64,000 nucleotides of DNA from Phaeophleospora eucalypticola (GCA_022814565.1 JAKLNG010000008.1:1178001-1242000), one strand, 5' to 3'; counted from the first letter of the stretch, positions 21,782 through 32,385 are shown. Notes: a model not told the origin generated them from the letters alone. Made by a program: numbers and translations.

Positions 21782-22891
21782 ATGACTTTAGTCACTTTTA
21801 GGCGCTCTAGACTGTCTTCTAACCTTAGTTAGCTTTATATCCTAGGAGATAGATTAGGAGGCAAGGACCTAAGAAAGCCTAATAATAATAACTAAAGACT
21901 AGGCTATAGGAATAATAGAAGGAAAGCGTAGAGAAAGATGCTTAATACTCGAATTACTAAGTTGCTTAAGAAGCTAAATAAGCGTAATACTCTATACAAG
22001 CTTAATAAGAAGGGCTATAAGAAGTTAGTCTAGCTTATTAGCCCTTCTATAGTTCTAGATTGCTTTAGTAAGCTAAATACTAAGTAGAAGTAAAGAGCAA
22101 TTATAAGAGAGCTAGCTACTATAATTAAGGCTAGTACTAAGTCTAACTTGTGGAATATAATTAAGTCTCGCTTTAACGACATCTTAAGGAGCTAGGACTA
22201 AGAAATTAATATCTATAAGGGCCCTAGTAGAATTGCTACTCTTCTCTCTAGTATACTTTAGGCTACTTAGGAAGCTCTAAGTAACTATAATCTCTATAGT
22301 AGTAGAAGAGGTCCCTTCTCTTAATGCCTTTAGGTCACTAAGAATAATAATAGTAAGCTTCTTATAGGAGGTACTTATACTAACTATATCTACTATAACT
22401 AGTATAATAAGTATAGTCTTAGTAACACTATACCTTAGGTTAGAGTAAAGAAGTAAGCTCTATCTAAGGAAATAGAGTCTCTATTAGAGGATTCTAATAA
22501 AGAGGTAATAGAGATTAATGTTCTTAACCTAGTAGAGGAGCTTTAGAAGTACCTAGATAGCCTAGAGGAGATTATTAACTCTAAAGTCACTCCTTCTAAG
22601 GCTACTAAGAGAGTTAAGAGATTTGTTAAGATACCTCTTAAGTATATTGCTCTCCTAACTAATAATAGCGACTATAGTAGTCTAATCCTAGTTCCCTTTA
22701 ACTTTAATAGGACTAATAAGTACGAAGATTAGGCTAATTACATTAGAGAAGCTCTATTAGAGGCTATAAGTTCTATAGACACTTAGGTTTAGGATCTTTA
22801 AGATAATAATAAGAAGCTAGAGGAAGCTAAGTAGTCTTAAGAAGATAATAAAGATAAGGATAAGGATAAGTTCTTAGGATTTAAGAACTAA
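21782..22891 (+). pseudogene. Broken ORF D of the large element (370-codon frame)
   Basis: An ATG at 21782 opens a frame that runs to TAA at 22889-22891, exactly 370 codons, interrupted only by TAG/TAA. The text is protein-like throughout: a basic N-terminal third (R-K-M-L-N-T-R-I-T-K-L-L-K-K-L-N-K-R-N near codon 60), an acidic helical stretch (E-I-E-S-L-L-E-D-S-N-K-E-V-I-E near codon 230), T-K-R-V-K-R-F-V-K-I-P-L-K-Y-I near codon 280 and an Asp/Lys tail. The mix of basic and acidic coiled-coil segments could suit a structural or DNA-binding protein. That is inference, and no family is recognised. Confidence 0.5.
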
Positions 22892-23351
22892 TTAAACATC
22901 TTTAACACTAAAAAAAAAATGGTAGGCTAGGGTATTATTGTTTTTAAATTTCTAATAAGAGGCTAAAGGATTGGATTAGCTTAAACTAATTCTAATAATA
23001 GTTACTATAGCTAAAAAGCATTAGTTTAGTCTAGAAGTATTAGTTTAGTTTAGAAGCATTAATTTTATAGCCTATAAGGGAGCTATTTAGCTCTTAAGGC
23101 AAAAAAGCATTAGTTTTGCTTAAAAGCATTGCATTATTAAGTATAATTTGATTTCTTTCTTACTATTAATAGAAGAATAAACCTAGTCTACCTAAATTTC
23201 TTACTCTATTAACTTTTATAGTATACTAAAATAAGCACTACAGGCCAGGAACACTATGTTAAAAACGCGTCTACAACAGACGCGACTATATGCCAAAACT
23301 TGTAAGCAAGCTAGTTAGAGCTTATAGCCCAAAGTTTCGGACCAAAACCCT
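22892..23351. other. Right subterminal region of the large element
   Basis: Contains three imperfect copies of an AGAAGCATTAGTTTAGTTT-like motif (about 23,020-23,130). From about 23,230 the stretch again has ordinary CpA/TpG steps, so the last about 150 bp escaped most RIP. Confidence 0.5.
23266..23284. repeat. Subterminal hairpin (7 bp stem)
   Basis: CGCGTCT-ACAAC-AGACGCG is a perfect GC-rich palindrome about 70 bp inside the right TIR, standing out from AT-rich surroundings. It could be a transposase-binding site or chance. Confidence 0.6.
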
Positions 23352-23387
23352 AAAAAAATCAGCGTTTACCAACATGACACTATCGTC
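23352..23387 (-). repeat. Right terminal inverted repeat of the large element
   Basis: Reverse complement matches 5463-5498 at 32 of 36 positions, including an 18-base perfect core. Immediately to the right, base composition returns to genomic normal. Confidence 0.8.
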
Positions 23388-23782
23388 CGTCGCCCGCTCG
23401 GGTCGCCAGCCGATATCACGTAAGAAGAGCTAGGGCGAGATGGAACTAACGACCGGACTCCATATGTACGAGACAATACACCTCAGGTGAAGCAAGAGAG
23501 GCCTCTGTTCGCTACGTGTCATGCAGCATGCATCTGGACAGAAGACTGCAAACAGCACGTCCAGTAGCACAAAAAGCGCCGTTGGTGGTGAGGCTTATCA
23601 CATTCATGTGTGTACCGTCAAGTTGGGGATACGAGCTCGCCTTGCTAGTTGCATCCTCGCTATGTAAGAGAGACGACAGTTTCCTGCAAAATGCCGGTGC
23701 ACTGGTCTGATACCGGCGTGGTCGCTAACTCTCATGTGGCACTGAATTACCAAGCTATCGCTCTACGCCGGTCACATTACCT
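23388..23782. other. Intergenic, right flank of the element
   Basis: About 395 bp of normal GC DNA between the transposon end and the 3' end of the phosphosulfolactate synthase-like gene. No gene or tRNA recognised. A short ORF at 23516-23710 has no support. Confidence 0.5.
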
Positions 23783-24828
23783 CTAGTTCTTGTGTGGTCG
23801 ATAAGTCACAATCTTGCCAAAGGTGTCACTCTTGCCCCAAATTCCAGCACGAAGTCCAGCCAGCTGGACGATCTGAGAGTGGTCAACGAAGAGGTTGACA
23901 TCGACACCAAACTCGCGGATGTACCTGGAATCAAGTTAGCATCAACAGCACTCTCCACCAGATGGAAGGGTCTTGCTCACCAATTGAACACACCCGGATC
24001 CGCTCCTTCGAACATCACCTTCTCCATCGGCAACTCCCTCAAGATGCTTTGGATGACATCCGTCCTCCAGGTCTTCACATTCTCTGTGATACCCTCACTC
24101 TCGATCATCAAACGCTCACAGCCAGCATCAACGAACTTCCGCGCGGCGGACAACAGCTTGCTCGGATCGCTCGTTCCTATGCTCTCCAGTTCTGCGGCTT
24201 CCGTATCACCTCCTGCACCAAACTGGATCCCAAGCTCTGGCTTGGCCTTCATGCCCATCTCATGCACACGGTCTGCCAAGCGCAGCCAGTCATCTTGCGG
24301 AATCGACAGGAATCCCGTCGAGATCTCAATCACATCGAAGCCGAGATCCTTGCACTTGGCCAAATACTTATCAACAGCATCAGCTCCAGAAGAAGCGAGG
24401 ATATGTTCCAGCCATCCTCCAGTGCTGACGTACACGCCATGAGCGTGTGCCAGGTCAATCAGCTCACGCAGCTGGGGCTCTTGGAAGAGCGAAAAGCTTC
24501 CACCTGCAAACTTCAATCCGTCGACGTGTGCTCCCATCGTAGAGAGCACGTCTTGAAGGTAGCGAGGGCCCATGACTGAGTAGTATGGGCCACGGATCTC
24601 GGTGACGGCTTTGGTACGCGGTTTGGGCAGGACTGGGTTGTGGCGAACGAAGCCAAAGCCATTGTTGCGGTCTTCAACGAGAATGCTAGCATCTTGTGCT
24701 TGTTTCTTTTGAGCGAGAGCAGCAGTCGTGCTCAGAGCACGAGGCTTGGAGGCCAATTGGGCGAGGCCTTGGTGCTTGGTGAAAGCTGCACGCAAAGCGC
24801 TGGTAGCTGGTCGGAGCGAGGTCGCCAT
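23783..24828 (-). CDS. Phosphosulfolactate synthase-like protein (ComA family)
   Basis: Exons 23981-24828 and 23783-23924 are joined by a 56 bp intron (GTGAGC...TTCCAG) to give 329 aa. The fold is the ComA/phosphosulfolactate synthase TIM barrel, with landmarks K-F-A-G-G-S-F-S-L-F near 105, Y-V-S-T-G-G-W-L-E near 132, E-I-S-T-G-F near 167, M-I-E-S-E-G-I-T near 245 and, after the splice, W-Y-I-R-E-F-G-V-D-V-N-L. In archaea the enzyme adds sulfite to phosphoenolpyruvate for coenzyme M. Eukaryotic homologues (plant HSA32) have other roles, so the reaction here is uncertain. The first about 40 residues are Ala/Arg/Ser-rich without acids, a likely mitochondrial presequence. Confidence 0.85.
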
Positions 24829-26209
24829 GATGTCTGTCGCTTATCAAGTTGTTAACTGAAGCCTCCAAAGTTTGAGAGTGAAATCGAGGCGACCATTGCA
24901 AGCGCTCATGTCTACTTCAATGGCTTGCGGCCGCATTGCATGTCACTCTGATATCACCCTGCGGGGGATGTTCGTCCTCCTCGGTTGGTCGCATCCGGTG
25001 TCGGTAGCATCAGACCACATTGTATGGATGCAGTCGAGGAGGGAATGGTGGCCTTTCAATCAATGTGTTCTGAAAGTAATCGAAAGCAACTTGAGTTGTT
25101 ACTTCACCTCAGATCATCGTGCGACGCCGTTCCGGGGCGCTTCCGAGATCCTTGTCAGTGGCACATCATACGCTTTGGCGACTCGCATGTCGCGAGCTCA
25201 GATGCAATGCGGACGGTGTGATCTTGGAATTGACACAATGGGAGGGTATGCATCTGCAAGAAAGTAAGAGGCGTTTTGAAGGTGACTTGAATGCCTCAAA
25301 GCATTAGACGCTGCTCTCAGCTCTCTCCATTCCAGCGACTTTTTCCAACTGCCGCAACCAAATTGGAAGTCATTTCTCCATTTGTAGCACAAGCAGCAAG
25401 ATCTCCAGACATTGAGAGCCAGAAGCAACGGATATCTATTGAAGCCGAGCTTGTTTAAAGCAGAGAATGCTCTTGGTCATTTGAAAGTAGAGTTGGTAAT
25501 GTCGCTAGCGACGTCAGTTCATGCCTCGACATACCTTAGGCTAAACTTGGCGTGTCCTCTGCAGGCTTGCAATTGCGAACGACGTATGGATTATTTGGAA
25601 GTTGCTGCAGGTATGCGAACACGCATCTGCTTAGCACTGGTGATGCCAACTCATCATCACATGGGTTGCTGTACTGACTTTAATGAGTCTTGTGTGTTTG
25701 CTTGATGTTTCGAGTCGAAGCTGATCGTCTCCTTGCTTTCCAAATCTGTCCATTCCACGAGCCCAATGGGCAGGACCGTGATTGCCTATCTTGGAAACAG
25801 CGCCATCTTACGCCATTGTGCAAAATGCGGGTCCACTTACACGTCAAGAATAAGATCGCTCGACGATCTTGCTTCGCGGACAACTCAGCAGCCAGACGGA
25901 ATGGAAGATTTTGTCAGGGTGAGCTGCCTACAACAGGTATCTGCACAGCGCCAGTGTCCTGTTATGATTGATTGATTGAGGGCAGCGTGCTCGACAAGTC
26001 CTGTTTAGCAGTGTAGCATGTTATGCATAGGGTATGACGAGGCGATGGACGAGAATAGGCTTTGAGTCTATCTCACCGGCAGAATCGCCGTCACGACAAC
26101 GGCGATGATCGGTCCCAACGACCCGGTGCTTCTGAGAACGTCTTGTGAAGTATGTGATCCTTTTCATGCATTTAGCCATCTTCTTCCCCACACCACACCA
26201 GTGGAAGTG
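24829..26209. other. Intergenic region, no supported gene
   Basis: About 1.4 kb between the divergent ComA-like and MFS genes. Several ORFs of 60-130 codons overlap in different frames without family motifs. A possible upstream MFS exon or alternative start exists at 26105. No RNA gene seen. Confidence 0.5.
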
Positions 26210-27750
26210 ATGGTTGCGCAACAGAGAAACGAGAATTCCAGCGCAAGGAATTGGCAGCCATGGCGAAAAGTAACGACAGTCTTCATCGTTGCAGGCTTCT
26301 CGTTCTTGAGGTACGTCCCGTGGAAAGGAGTGATCTCCAAGTAGTGGCTGACGAGTATCCAGCACCTGCGCTGCTGCCATCGTTGCTCCAGGACGTGAGA
26401 AACTGCAGGATGATTTTGGTCTTTCACGAACAGCCTCAGTCCTACCCTTGTCGTTGTTTACGCTGGGACTCGCATGGGGACCGGTACTGGGCTCTCCGAC
26501 TAGTGAGAGCATCGGGCGACAGCCAGTATTCCGATTCTGTATGCCGCTACTACTGTTGTTTGTGATGGCATGTGGTTTCACTCAGAACCTGGCTGGGCTC
26601 CTGGTGTGCCGATTCCTTGCAGGCCTATGTGGAAGTGCGGGAATCAGTCTACCTTCAGCAGTGATTGCTGACGTCTATGCACCAAGCACTGCACGAGGCG
26701 TAGCGATGTTTTGCTATTATTCGATGCCGTTCCTTGGATCGGTCGTTGGGTAAGTACTCACTACAGTAGCCGATCAGACATCACCGTCTAACGGCATGTC
26801 ACAGGGCTCTCATAGGATATCTGGTCGAGTCGGCCAAAGACTGGGAATGGACTCAGTGGGTCTTCCTTTTTATCGCTATTCCCATAGTTATCCCAGGACT
26901 ATTGTTCCTCGACGAGACGAAAGAGAGCGCGATACAGGCTCGAGCCGAGGTGCAAGCACGTCGGCTGCAACATTTGAAGCTAAGGGAGCTCCAGCGAGAG
27001 GTGAAGAGCGCAGTGACCGCGGTCCCGGACTTCCTTCGGGCGTCCTTGCTGCGACCTTTGAAGATGCTCTTCACCGAGCCAATAGTCTCCTTGACATGCG
27101 CATACGCAGGTTTCAACTTTGGCGTAATCTACGGCATGATCATTGTTCTCCCCGAGATCTTCAGCAACACGTATCACTTCGGGTACATCGACCAAGGTCT
27201 GGCATTCCTAGGTATGATTACTGGATGTATTGTCGGACCAGCTTCGCTTGTCCTGGACAGTCACATCGTACGGACGCAAAGACGTGCGGTGCAGCGTCAT
27301 GGATCCGAGCTAGAGAAGCAAGTGGCTCAAGAGAAACCAGCTCCGGAACACAGACTCCGTGGCGCAATGTTCGGGTCGATCCTCATTCCTGTTGGGCTCA
27401 TCTGGTTCGCGTGGACAGCACAGCCGGGTATCAGCTATCTGTCGCCGATATTCGCGTGCGTCTTAATTACATGGGGATGCTTTGCGGTATATGTGTCCTG
27501 CACCAGCTACGTGATCGACGTGTACGGTCCCAGATTTGGAGCCTCCGCGAATGGCGCCAACGCGATGACGCGATATACAATGGCATCGGTCATACCCTTG
27601 TTCATACTACAGATGTTCGACAGCCTTGGGACAGGCTGGGCAGCCACAATCTTGTTCTTCTTTGCGCTGGCCATGATTCCGATTCCATTCTGCTTCTTCA
27701 ACTGGGGACCACGCATACGCACACGCTGCAGATTCACGACGGAGTCATGA
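26210..27750 (+). CDS. MFS transporter, DHA1-like drug/polyamine type
   Basis: Exons 26210-26310, 26363-26749 and 26805-27750 give 477 aa. The introns are 52 and 55 bp (GTACGT...CCAG, GTAAGT...CACAG). Splicing joins the first helix to C-A-A-A-I-V-A-P-G-R and then T-L-G-L-A-W-G-P-V-L-G-S-P, the DHA1 motif after TM2. The loop-2/3 motif reads E-S-I-G-R-Q-P. The second half has the expected helices, with G-L-I-W-F-A-W-T near TM9 and a Y-G-P-R-F-G-A-S-A-N-G-A-N motif. Such carriers export drugs, toxins or polyamines by proton antiport at the plasma membrane. The N-terminus is short. The frame is open back to an ATG at 26105, and a further 5' exon is possible. Confidence 0.85.
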
Positions 27751-28821
27751 ATGGATCGCCCAATGGCAGGCGACAAACGTAAACAACAGCGGTTTCGTTG
27801 CCTTTCGTTACCAGAGACAGCCGAGACTGGCAAGTCGAATGGCCGCCCAGGATCCGGGCGTTTCCCATGCCACCTGCGGTCTTCCGAGAATGGTCGAGAG
27901 ACGTTGGCGAAGAGATTCACCAGTGTTGTCTCCCGGAGCCAGGCGAAGATTTTTGAGGGCAGCAAGTCAAGGAGACGCCCAAATGGCCATGCCGCAAGAC
28001 TGTGAGCCGGAAGGACCTCGAAAGCATCCGCCGCGAGCGCGACGTAAGTCCAATATTGGTGCGAGGGGCCCGCGTAGCACGAATGTGCACCGACAGACTG
28101 CGGCCAGAAAAGACTTGAAGATCTTGAAGATAAAGATAGCAAAAGACGAGATGAGGTTAGTTGGTGAAGAGACGGAACAGTAAAGTTGGAAGGAGGAACA
28201 AGGGCTCGTGAAGGGCTCGGCAAGCGCAACCGAAATAGTCCGTGCGCATGAGAATAATTCCCCGTGTTTCTTTCGACATCACCTTCTCCTCAACACCAAC
28301 ATCTCGCGACATCTTCTTACGACACGCCATCACCAATCATACGATTTCTATCGGCTGGTCTCCGAAAATGGATCAACAGTGCGAAGATGGACGCGTCTTC
28401 AGGTGTCAAAAGATAACGACAACAATAGGCCGTTCCTCAGGCGGGTCGCGCTTGTATGCCGATAAAGATAAGGCATGAGAATCCATTTGCAATACCATTG
28501 ACTTCGCTCTGCGATCACTCTTATCGTCTTCATGTTCTCTCTATGGTTAGGATTTCAGATCAAGGGATCAGCATCTGGCGCGGCTCAATCCAAAACGGGC
28601 AGCGCGTATCATTTCCATGGCGGAGCAGATTCCGCCGCCTTAGAGCTAGCTCGGCATCGTCAGTGTCTATCACCCCTCACCTATGTGAAGCGTAAGGACA
28701 AGGGCGACCGCGTTGGTTTTACACTTGAAGATGGGAACGCAATGATACTTGCAGAGCTTTACTCACTCCCAGCGCCTTTCCAGCAACCGATGAGCCGAAT
28801 CAGCGAGAATACACGCCCAGC
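27751..28821. other. Intergenic region, no supported gene
   Basis: About 1.07 kb between two genes on the same strand, holding the MFS 3' UTR and the permease promoter. Opposing ORFs here overlap the MFS coding sequence or each other and lack motifs. Confidence 0.5.
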
Positions 28822-30538
28822 ATGACTTCGAAGGACGACAAGCCAATGGGCTATGGCCCTGAGGGCGAGAATGGAATGCCATTGGAGCCAGTCATGTCAG
28901 CCGTCAAGCCAGGAGAGGTCACCGAGGAGCTGCAAGAAGGCTTTAATGTCTGGTCGTTGGGTGCTCTTGTGCTTTGTCTGATGGCAACATGGGAAGCACT
29001 CGCAACTGTGGTCGCGTCAGCATTGACAAACGGAGGACCCCCTTGCCTTTTCTACAACTAGTGAGTCCAGAAAGTCGAGAAACGAAGCACAAGAATTCTT
29101 AGCTGACACTCGGCTTCCAGCATCATTGCCTTCCTCGGCACCCTAGCCATCGGCGCATCAATGGCTGAAATCGCCTCCATGTATCCTACCGCTGGCGGGC
29201 AATACCACTGGGTTGCAGCCTTCGCTCCGCTGAGAATACGGCCATTTGCTTCTTGGATAACGGGATGGATCAATATTGGTGGACAACTATGCTTGACCGC
29301 ATCGGCAGCCCTCTCTGCTGGTCTACTATTCCAAGCTCTCCTCATTCTGAACAATCCAAGCTATGTGCCACAACGATGGCACGGAGTCATGTTCTACTGG
29401 CTGGTTCTTGCATACTCCTTCGTCGTCAACGTGTACGGATCGCGCTTTCTGGCAGGAACCAACCTCGCAGCGGGAGTACTCCACGTCGTCGGCTTTATCG
29501 TCGTTGTCGTGATCATGGGTGTTATGCAGAAAGACAAGCATACTGCATATTACGTCTTTGCAGAGTTCTCCAATACTAGCGGCTGGTCCTCCGACGGATT
29601 ATCATGGCTTGTCGGACTCCTCTCGGCAGTATACCCATTCCTTGGGTAAGCACTCGCCCCACGGCATCGATCCTATTCTTCACTCACTGACCGCCTTTAG
29701 GTACGACGCTGCAGCACACATGTCTGAAGAATTGCCTCGTCCCTCTAAGTCTGTCCCGATCGCCATGCTCGGCAGCATCGTAGTCAATGGGCTTCTGGGG
29801 CTGGTTTTCTGCATAGTACTGCTCTACACTCTCGGCGACCTTGACACTCTCCTGTCCTCCGCGACCGGCTTTCCTTTCGTGCAGCTCTACTACAACATTA
29901 CGCAAAATCATGCCGCTGCAACAATCATGACCCTATTCCACGCATTTATTGCCTCGGCTGCCAACTCTGGGGGCCTTACTTCTACAAGCCGGACTGCTTG
30001 GGCATTTGCGCGAGACAACGCATTTCCTTTCAGCTCATACTACGAGCATCTGGATCGGAGAAGCAGTCTGCCGACGAGGATGTGCGTGCTACTTTCAGTG
30101 TTGCAGTTCCTCTTGGGGCTGATCTACATTGGCAACACGACTGCGTTCAACGCCATCTTGAGCATGTCGGTGCTCGGAATGTATGCAAGCTACTTTCTTC
30201 CGATTGCATTCATGCTCGCTTGTGGAAGGAAGAGCACTGCAAGTCATCCCAGGGGAGCGTTCTCTTTAGGAAGATGGGGTAAGCGGGCACAAAATCTTAC
30301 ATACGCTCGTCGTTCTAACGTTGTCACAGGCTCAATAGTCAACGTTCTTGCTCTTGCTTGGGGAGCACTTGCAATGCTTTTCAGCATGTTTCCAAGCTAT
30401 CAACCCGTCAACGCCCAGAACATGAACTATTCTTCACTCGTGCTGGGTGCGTGGTGCATTTTTGGTGCGGCGTACTATCTGCTTCGTCAGAGAGGGAAGT
30501 TTGAAGGACCTGCAATACACGCGCATATTCACTATTAG
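28822..30538 (+). CDS. Amino acid/GABA/choline permease (APC superfamily)
   Basis: Four exons (28822-29060, 29121-29645, 29701-30278, 30330-30538) give 516 aa, the normal size. The introns are 60, 55, 55 and 51 bp-class GT-AG; the last has a CTAAC branch site and lacks stops, so it could be retained. About twelve hydrophobic helices are visible. Family signatures include F-N-V-W-S-L-G near 41, M-A-E-I-A-S-M-Y-P-T-A-G-G-Q-Y-H-W-V after TM2, and D-A-A-A-H-M-S-E-E at the TM6 region, typical of fungal Uga4/Hnm1-like permeases. It imports GABA, amino acids or choline across the plasma or vacuolar membrane. The substrate cannot be fixed from sequence. Confidence 0.9.
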
Positions 30539-30898
30539 GCATTAGTGTCTTAATTGCAGATAACGATTAAGAATCGACGCCCGCGCTGAAGACTGAGGAT
30601 GCAAGCTAAACTGAAAGCACATCCACGAAGGCCATCCTTGTCAGTGTTGAGCTGGTTCCATCTCAGCGTCCCGGGCTCATTGACTTCCAATTCACTGTGC
30701 CACATGCAAGGCCAAGCGCCAATGCATAGAAGCTCTGACAAAGCTCCAGACTTGCGTCTCTGCGCCTCGCAACCAAGCTCAATATTTAAGCGCGCGCTTC
30801 GGAGAAACCAGAACCACGATGCACAAGACCACTGTCGCTGCGCGGATCTTCACTCAGAACACTGGTCGATATTCCTCACGACACTAACTTCAGGCAAA
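30539..30898. promoter_or_regulatory. Kinase upstream region with TATA-like element
   Basis: A 360 bp gap upstream of the kinase. AATATTTAAG at about 30782-30790 is a TATA-like motif 110 bases before the ATG at 30899. It favours that start over the upstream in-frame ATG at 30599, which lies before the motif. Confidence 0.4.
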
Positions 30899-32385
30899 AT
30901 GTGGAAAGCCTTCTACGATTCTCAAGACACGCCAATGTCAGACTGTATGAGCTTTGAGGGAGAGGTCAGGCCCACGAATGGTTTAGAGCTGCAGGGACCT
31001 CCTGAAGGATTGGAAAAGATCTATGACTACGAGCCAGGAGGCCATCATCCGGTACATCTAGGAGATACTATAGGTGACTCACAGAAATATCGCGTGCTGC
31101 ACAAACTTGGCAATGGAGGGTATGCGAATGTTTGGCTCTGTCGCGACATGGAATCTGAAACACCGAAGTACGTGGCTGTCAAGATCCTCATGGCCGACCA
31201 ATCTCAAGACGACTGTCCCGAGATGCGAATAACTGCCCTACTCAAGAGCTTCGATACCCAGAACGAAGAGGGCGCTTCGCATATTTGCCTGCCTCTGGAC
31301 CACTTTCATATCACTGGCCCAAATGGCGATCATCTATGCCTTGCGTACCCTGTCCTCGGACCTCGCGCTTCACGTGTATTGGCGGATTTTGAGAGCCCAG
31401 ACCGGACTGTACGAAACATATGTCGTCAAGTGGTTCAAGCCTTGAACCATCTTCATCGGCAAGGAATATGTCATGGAGGTACGCTCAGTCCCGCTGAATC
31501 TCACAACCTGCTAATAACAATGATGCAGATTTCACACCTGCAAATGTTCTGCTGCGCATATCTGGTCTCGACGGTCTATCTGAAGAGCAAGTAATGGACG
31601 CTCTGGGCAGACCTGATATCACCAAGGTCGTGCTTGCGAGAACCGAAGTGGACGGCCTACCCAACGAACAAGAAACCGTCGCTTTAGGCGAGCCTGGCTT
31701 CGCCAAGTTCGTAGTTGTGGAGGATGGAGAGCCTCACGATCTGCCGACTGCTCCTCAATACGTTGTTCATCCTGTCGACTTCACCAAGCTAAGCGCAGAC
31801 CTGATCACGGATCAAGCATTCGTAATCGATTTTGGGGAGTCCTTTCCGGCTTCTGAGCCCCCCAAAGACCTAGGTACACCTCAAGCTTATCGATCACCCG
31901 AGCTAGTACTAGAAAAGAAAGCTGGCATACCGAGTGATCTCTGGGCATTGGCTTGCACATTGTTCGAGATTCGGACCGGAAGAAAGCTGTTCGACACGTT
32001 CGACGACGATCCAGATGACCATCTCTATGTCATGGCTCTTCTTCTGGGCAAGATGCCCGAGCCATGGTGGAGCAGTTGGGAAGCTCGAAAGGATTGCTTT
32101 GAAGACGAAGCAGACTCCGAGGGTCGAGTTGTGAAGACTGCTAATACAGACGAGTCAAGGCCTTCGGACTTTCCGTGGATTGTTCAGGATCCACGCTCGC
32201 TTGAGGAGACGCTTGCACCTGGACTTTATTACCTCAATCGAGATGGGCAACCTCTGGCTCATCGAGAAATATCGAAAGAGGAGAGACACGTCTTTGCTGA
32301 TCTGCTGGGCAAGATGTTGAAGTACAAGCCAGAAGAGCGGCCTGGTACTTCTAAGATACTTGAGCATCCGTGGTTCAAGATGTGA
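30899..32385 (+). CDS. SRPK-like serine/threonine protein kinase
   Basis: Exons 30899-31478 and 31529-32385 (50 bp intron, GTACGC...TGCAG) give 478 aa. The N-terminus E-P-G-G-H-H-P-V-H-L-G-D is the SRPK hallmark before the kinase lobe. Then come the glycine loop G-N-G-G-Y-A-N-V-W (71-79) and the VAVK lysine (about 95). The catalytic loop H-G-D-F-T-P-A-N-V-L is created by the splice (192-201). About 90 residues of spacer follow, then D-F-G (294-296), R-S-P-E (about 315-318) and a C-terminal kinase subdomain ending H-P-W-F-K-M. SRPKs phosphorylate Arg/Ser splicing factors. Fungal genomes have many divergent SRPK-like copies of unknown role. All catalytic residues are present. Confidence 0.88.

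Larger units (their letters stand above)
5463..23387. mobile_element. Large TIR-bounded, RIP-degraded DNA element with nested Gypsy
   Basis: The whole AT-rich block is delimited by matching inverted repeats at 5463-5498 and 23352-23387 (32 of 36 bases identical). The compositional change falls on these ends. Subtracting the 7,386 bp Gypsy and one 5 bp TSD leaves about 10.5 kb. That remainder holds a DDE/integrase-core transposase relic (about 6741-7640), a broken ORF interrupted by the Gypsy (to about 19152), two more broken ORFs (19963-20922 and 21782-22891) and several short tandem repeats. In-frame stops are almost all TAG/TAA, and CpA/TpG steps are scarce, as RIP produces. I see no unambiguous target-site duplication. 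The superfamily is undetermined: the integrase fold plus TIRs argues for a cut-and-paste or Ginger/Maverick-like element, but no DNA polymerase B motif was recognised. Confidence 0.7.

Noticed and set aside
5463..23387. Starship-type giant element
   Set aside because: No tyrosine-recombinase captain was recognised at either end, and the block is bounded by inverted repeats, which is not the Starship layout.
5463..23387. Maverick/Polinton identity
   Set aside because: Size, TIRs and integrase would fit, but I could not find DNA polymerase B or capsid motifs. Kept only as a possibility.
5463..23387. Centromere or rDNA spacer explanation for the AT-rich block
   Set aside because: The block has defined inverted-repeat ends, a retrotransposon and coding relics, and is small. 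Transposon plus RIP explains it without a centromere.
23690..23790. Possible tRNA next to the element
   Set aside because: Some palindromic GCCGG sequence but no B-box (GGTTCGANTCC-like) or cloverleaf could be drawn.
26796..27782. 328-codon ORF on the plus strand
   Set aside because: Another frame of the MFS transporter exon 3. Arg/Ser-rich shadow text without helices.
27507..28229. 240-codon ORF on the minus strand
   Set aside because: Overlaps the MFS coding end and has no domain or plausible neighbour structure.
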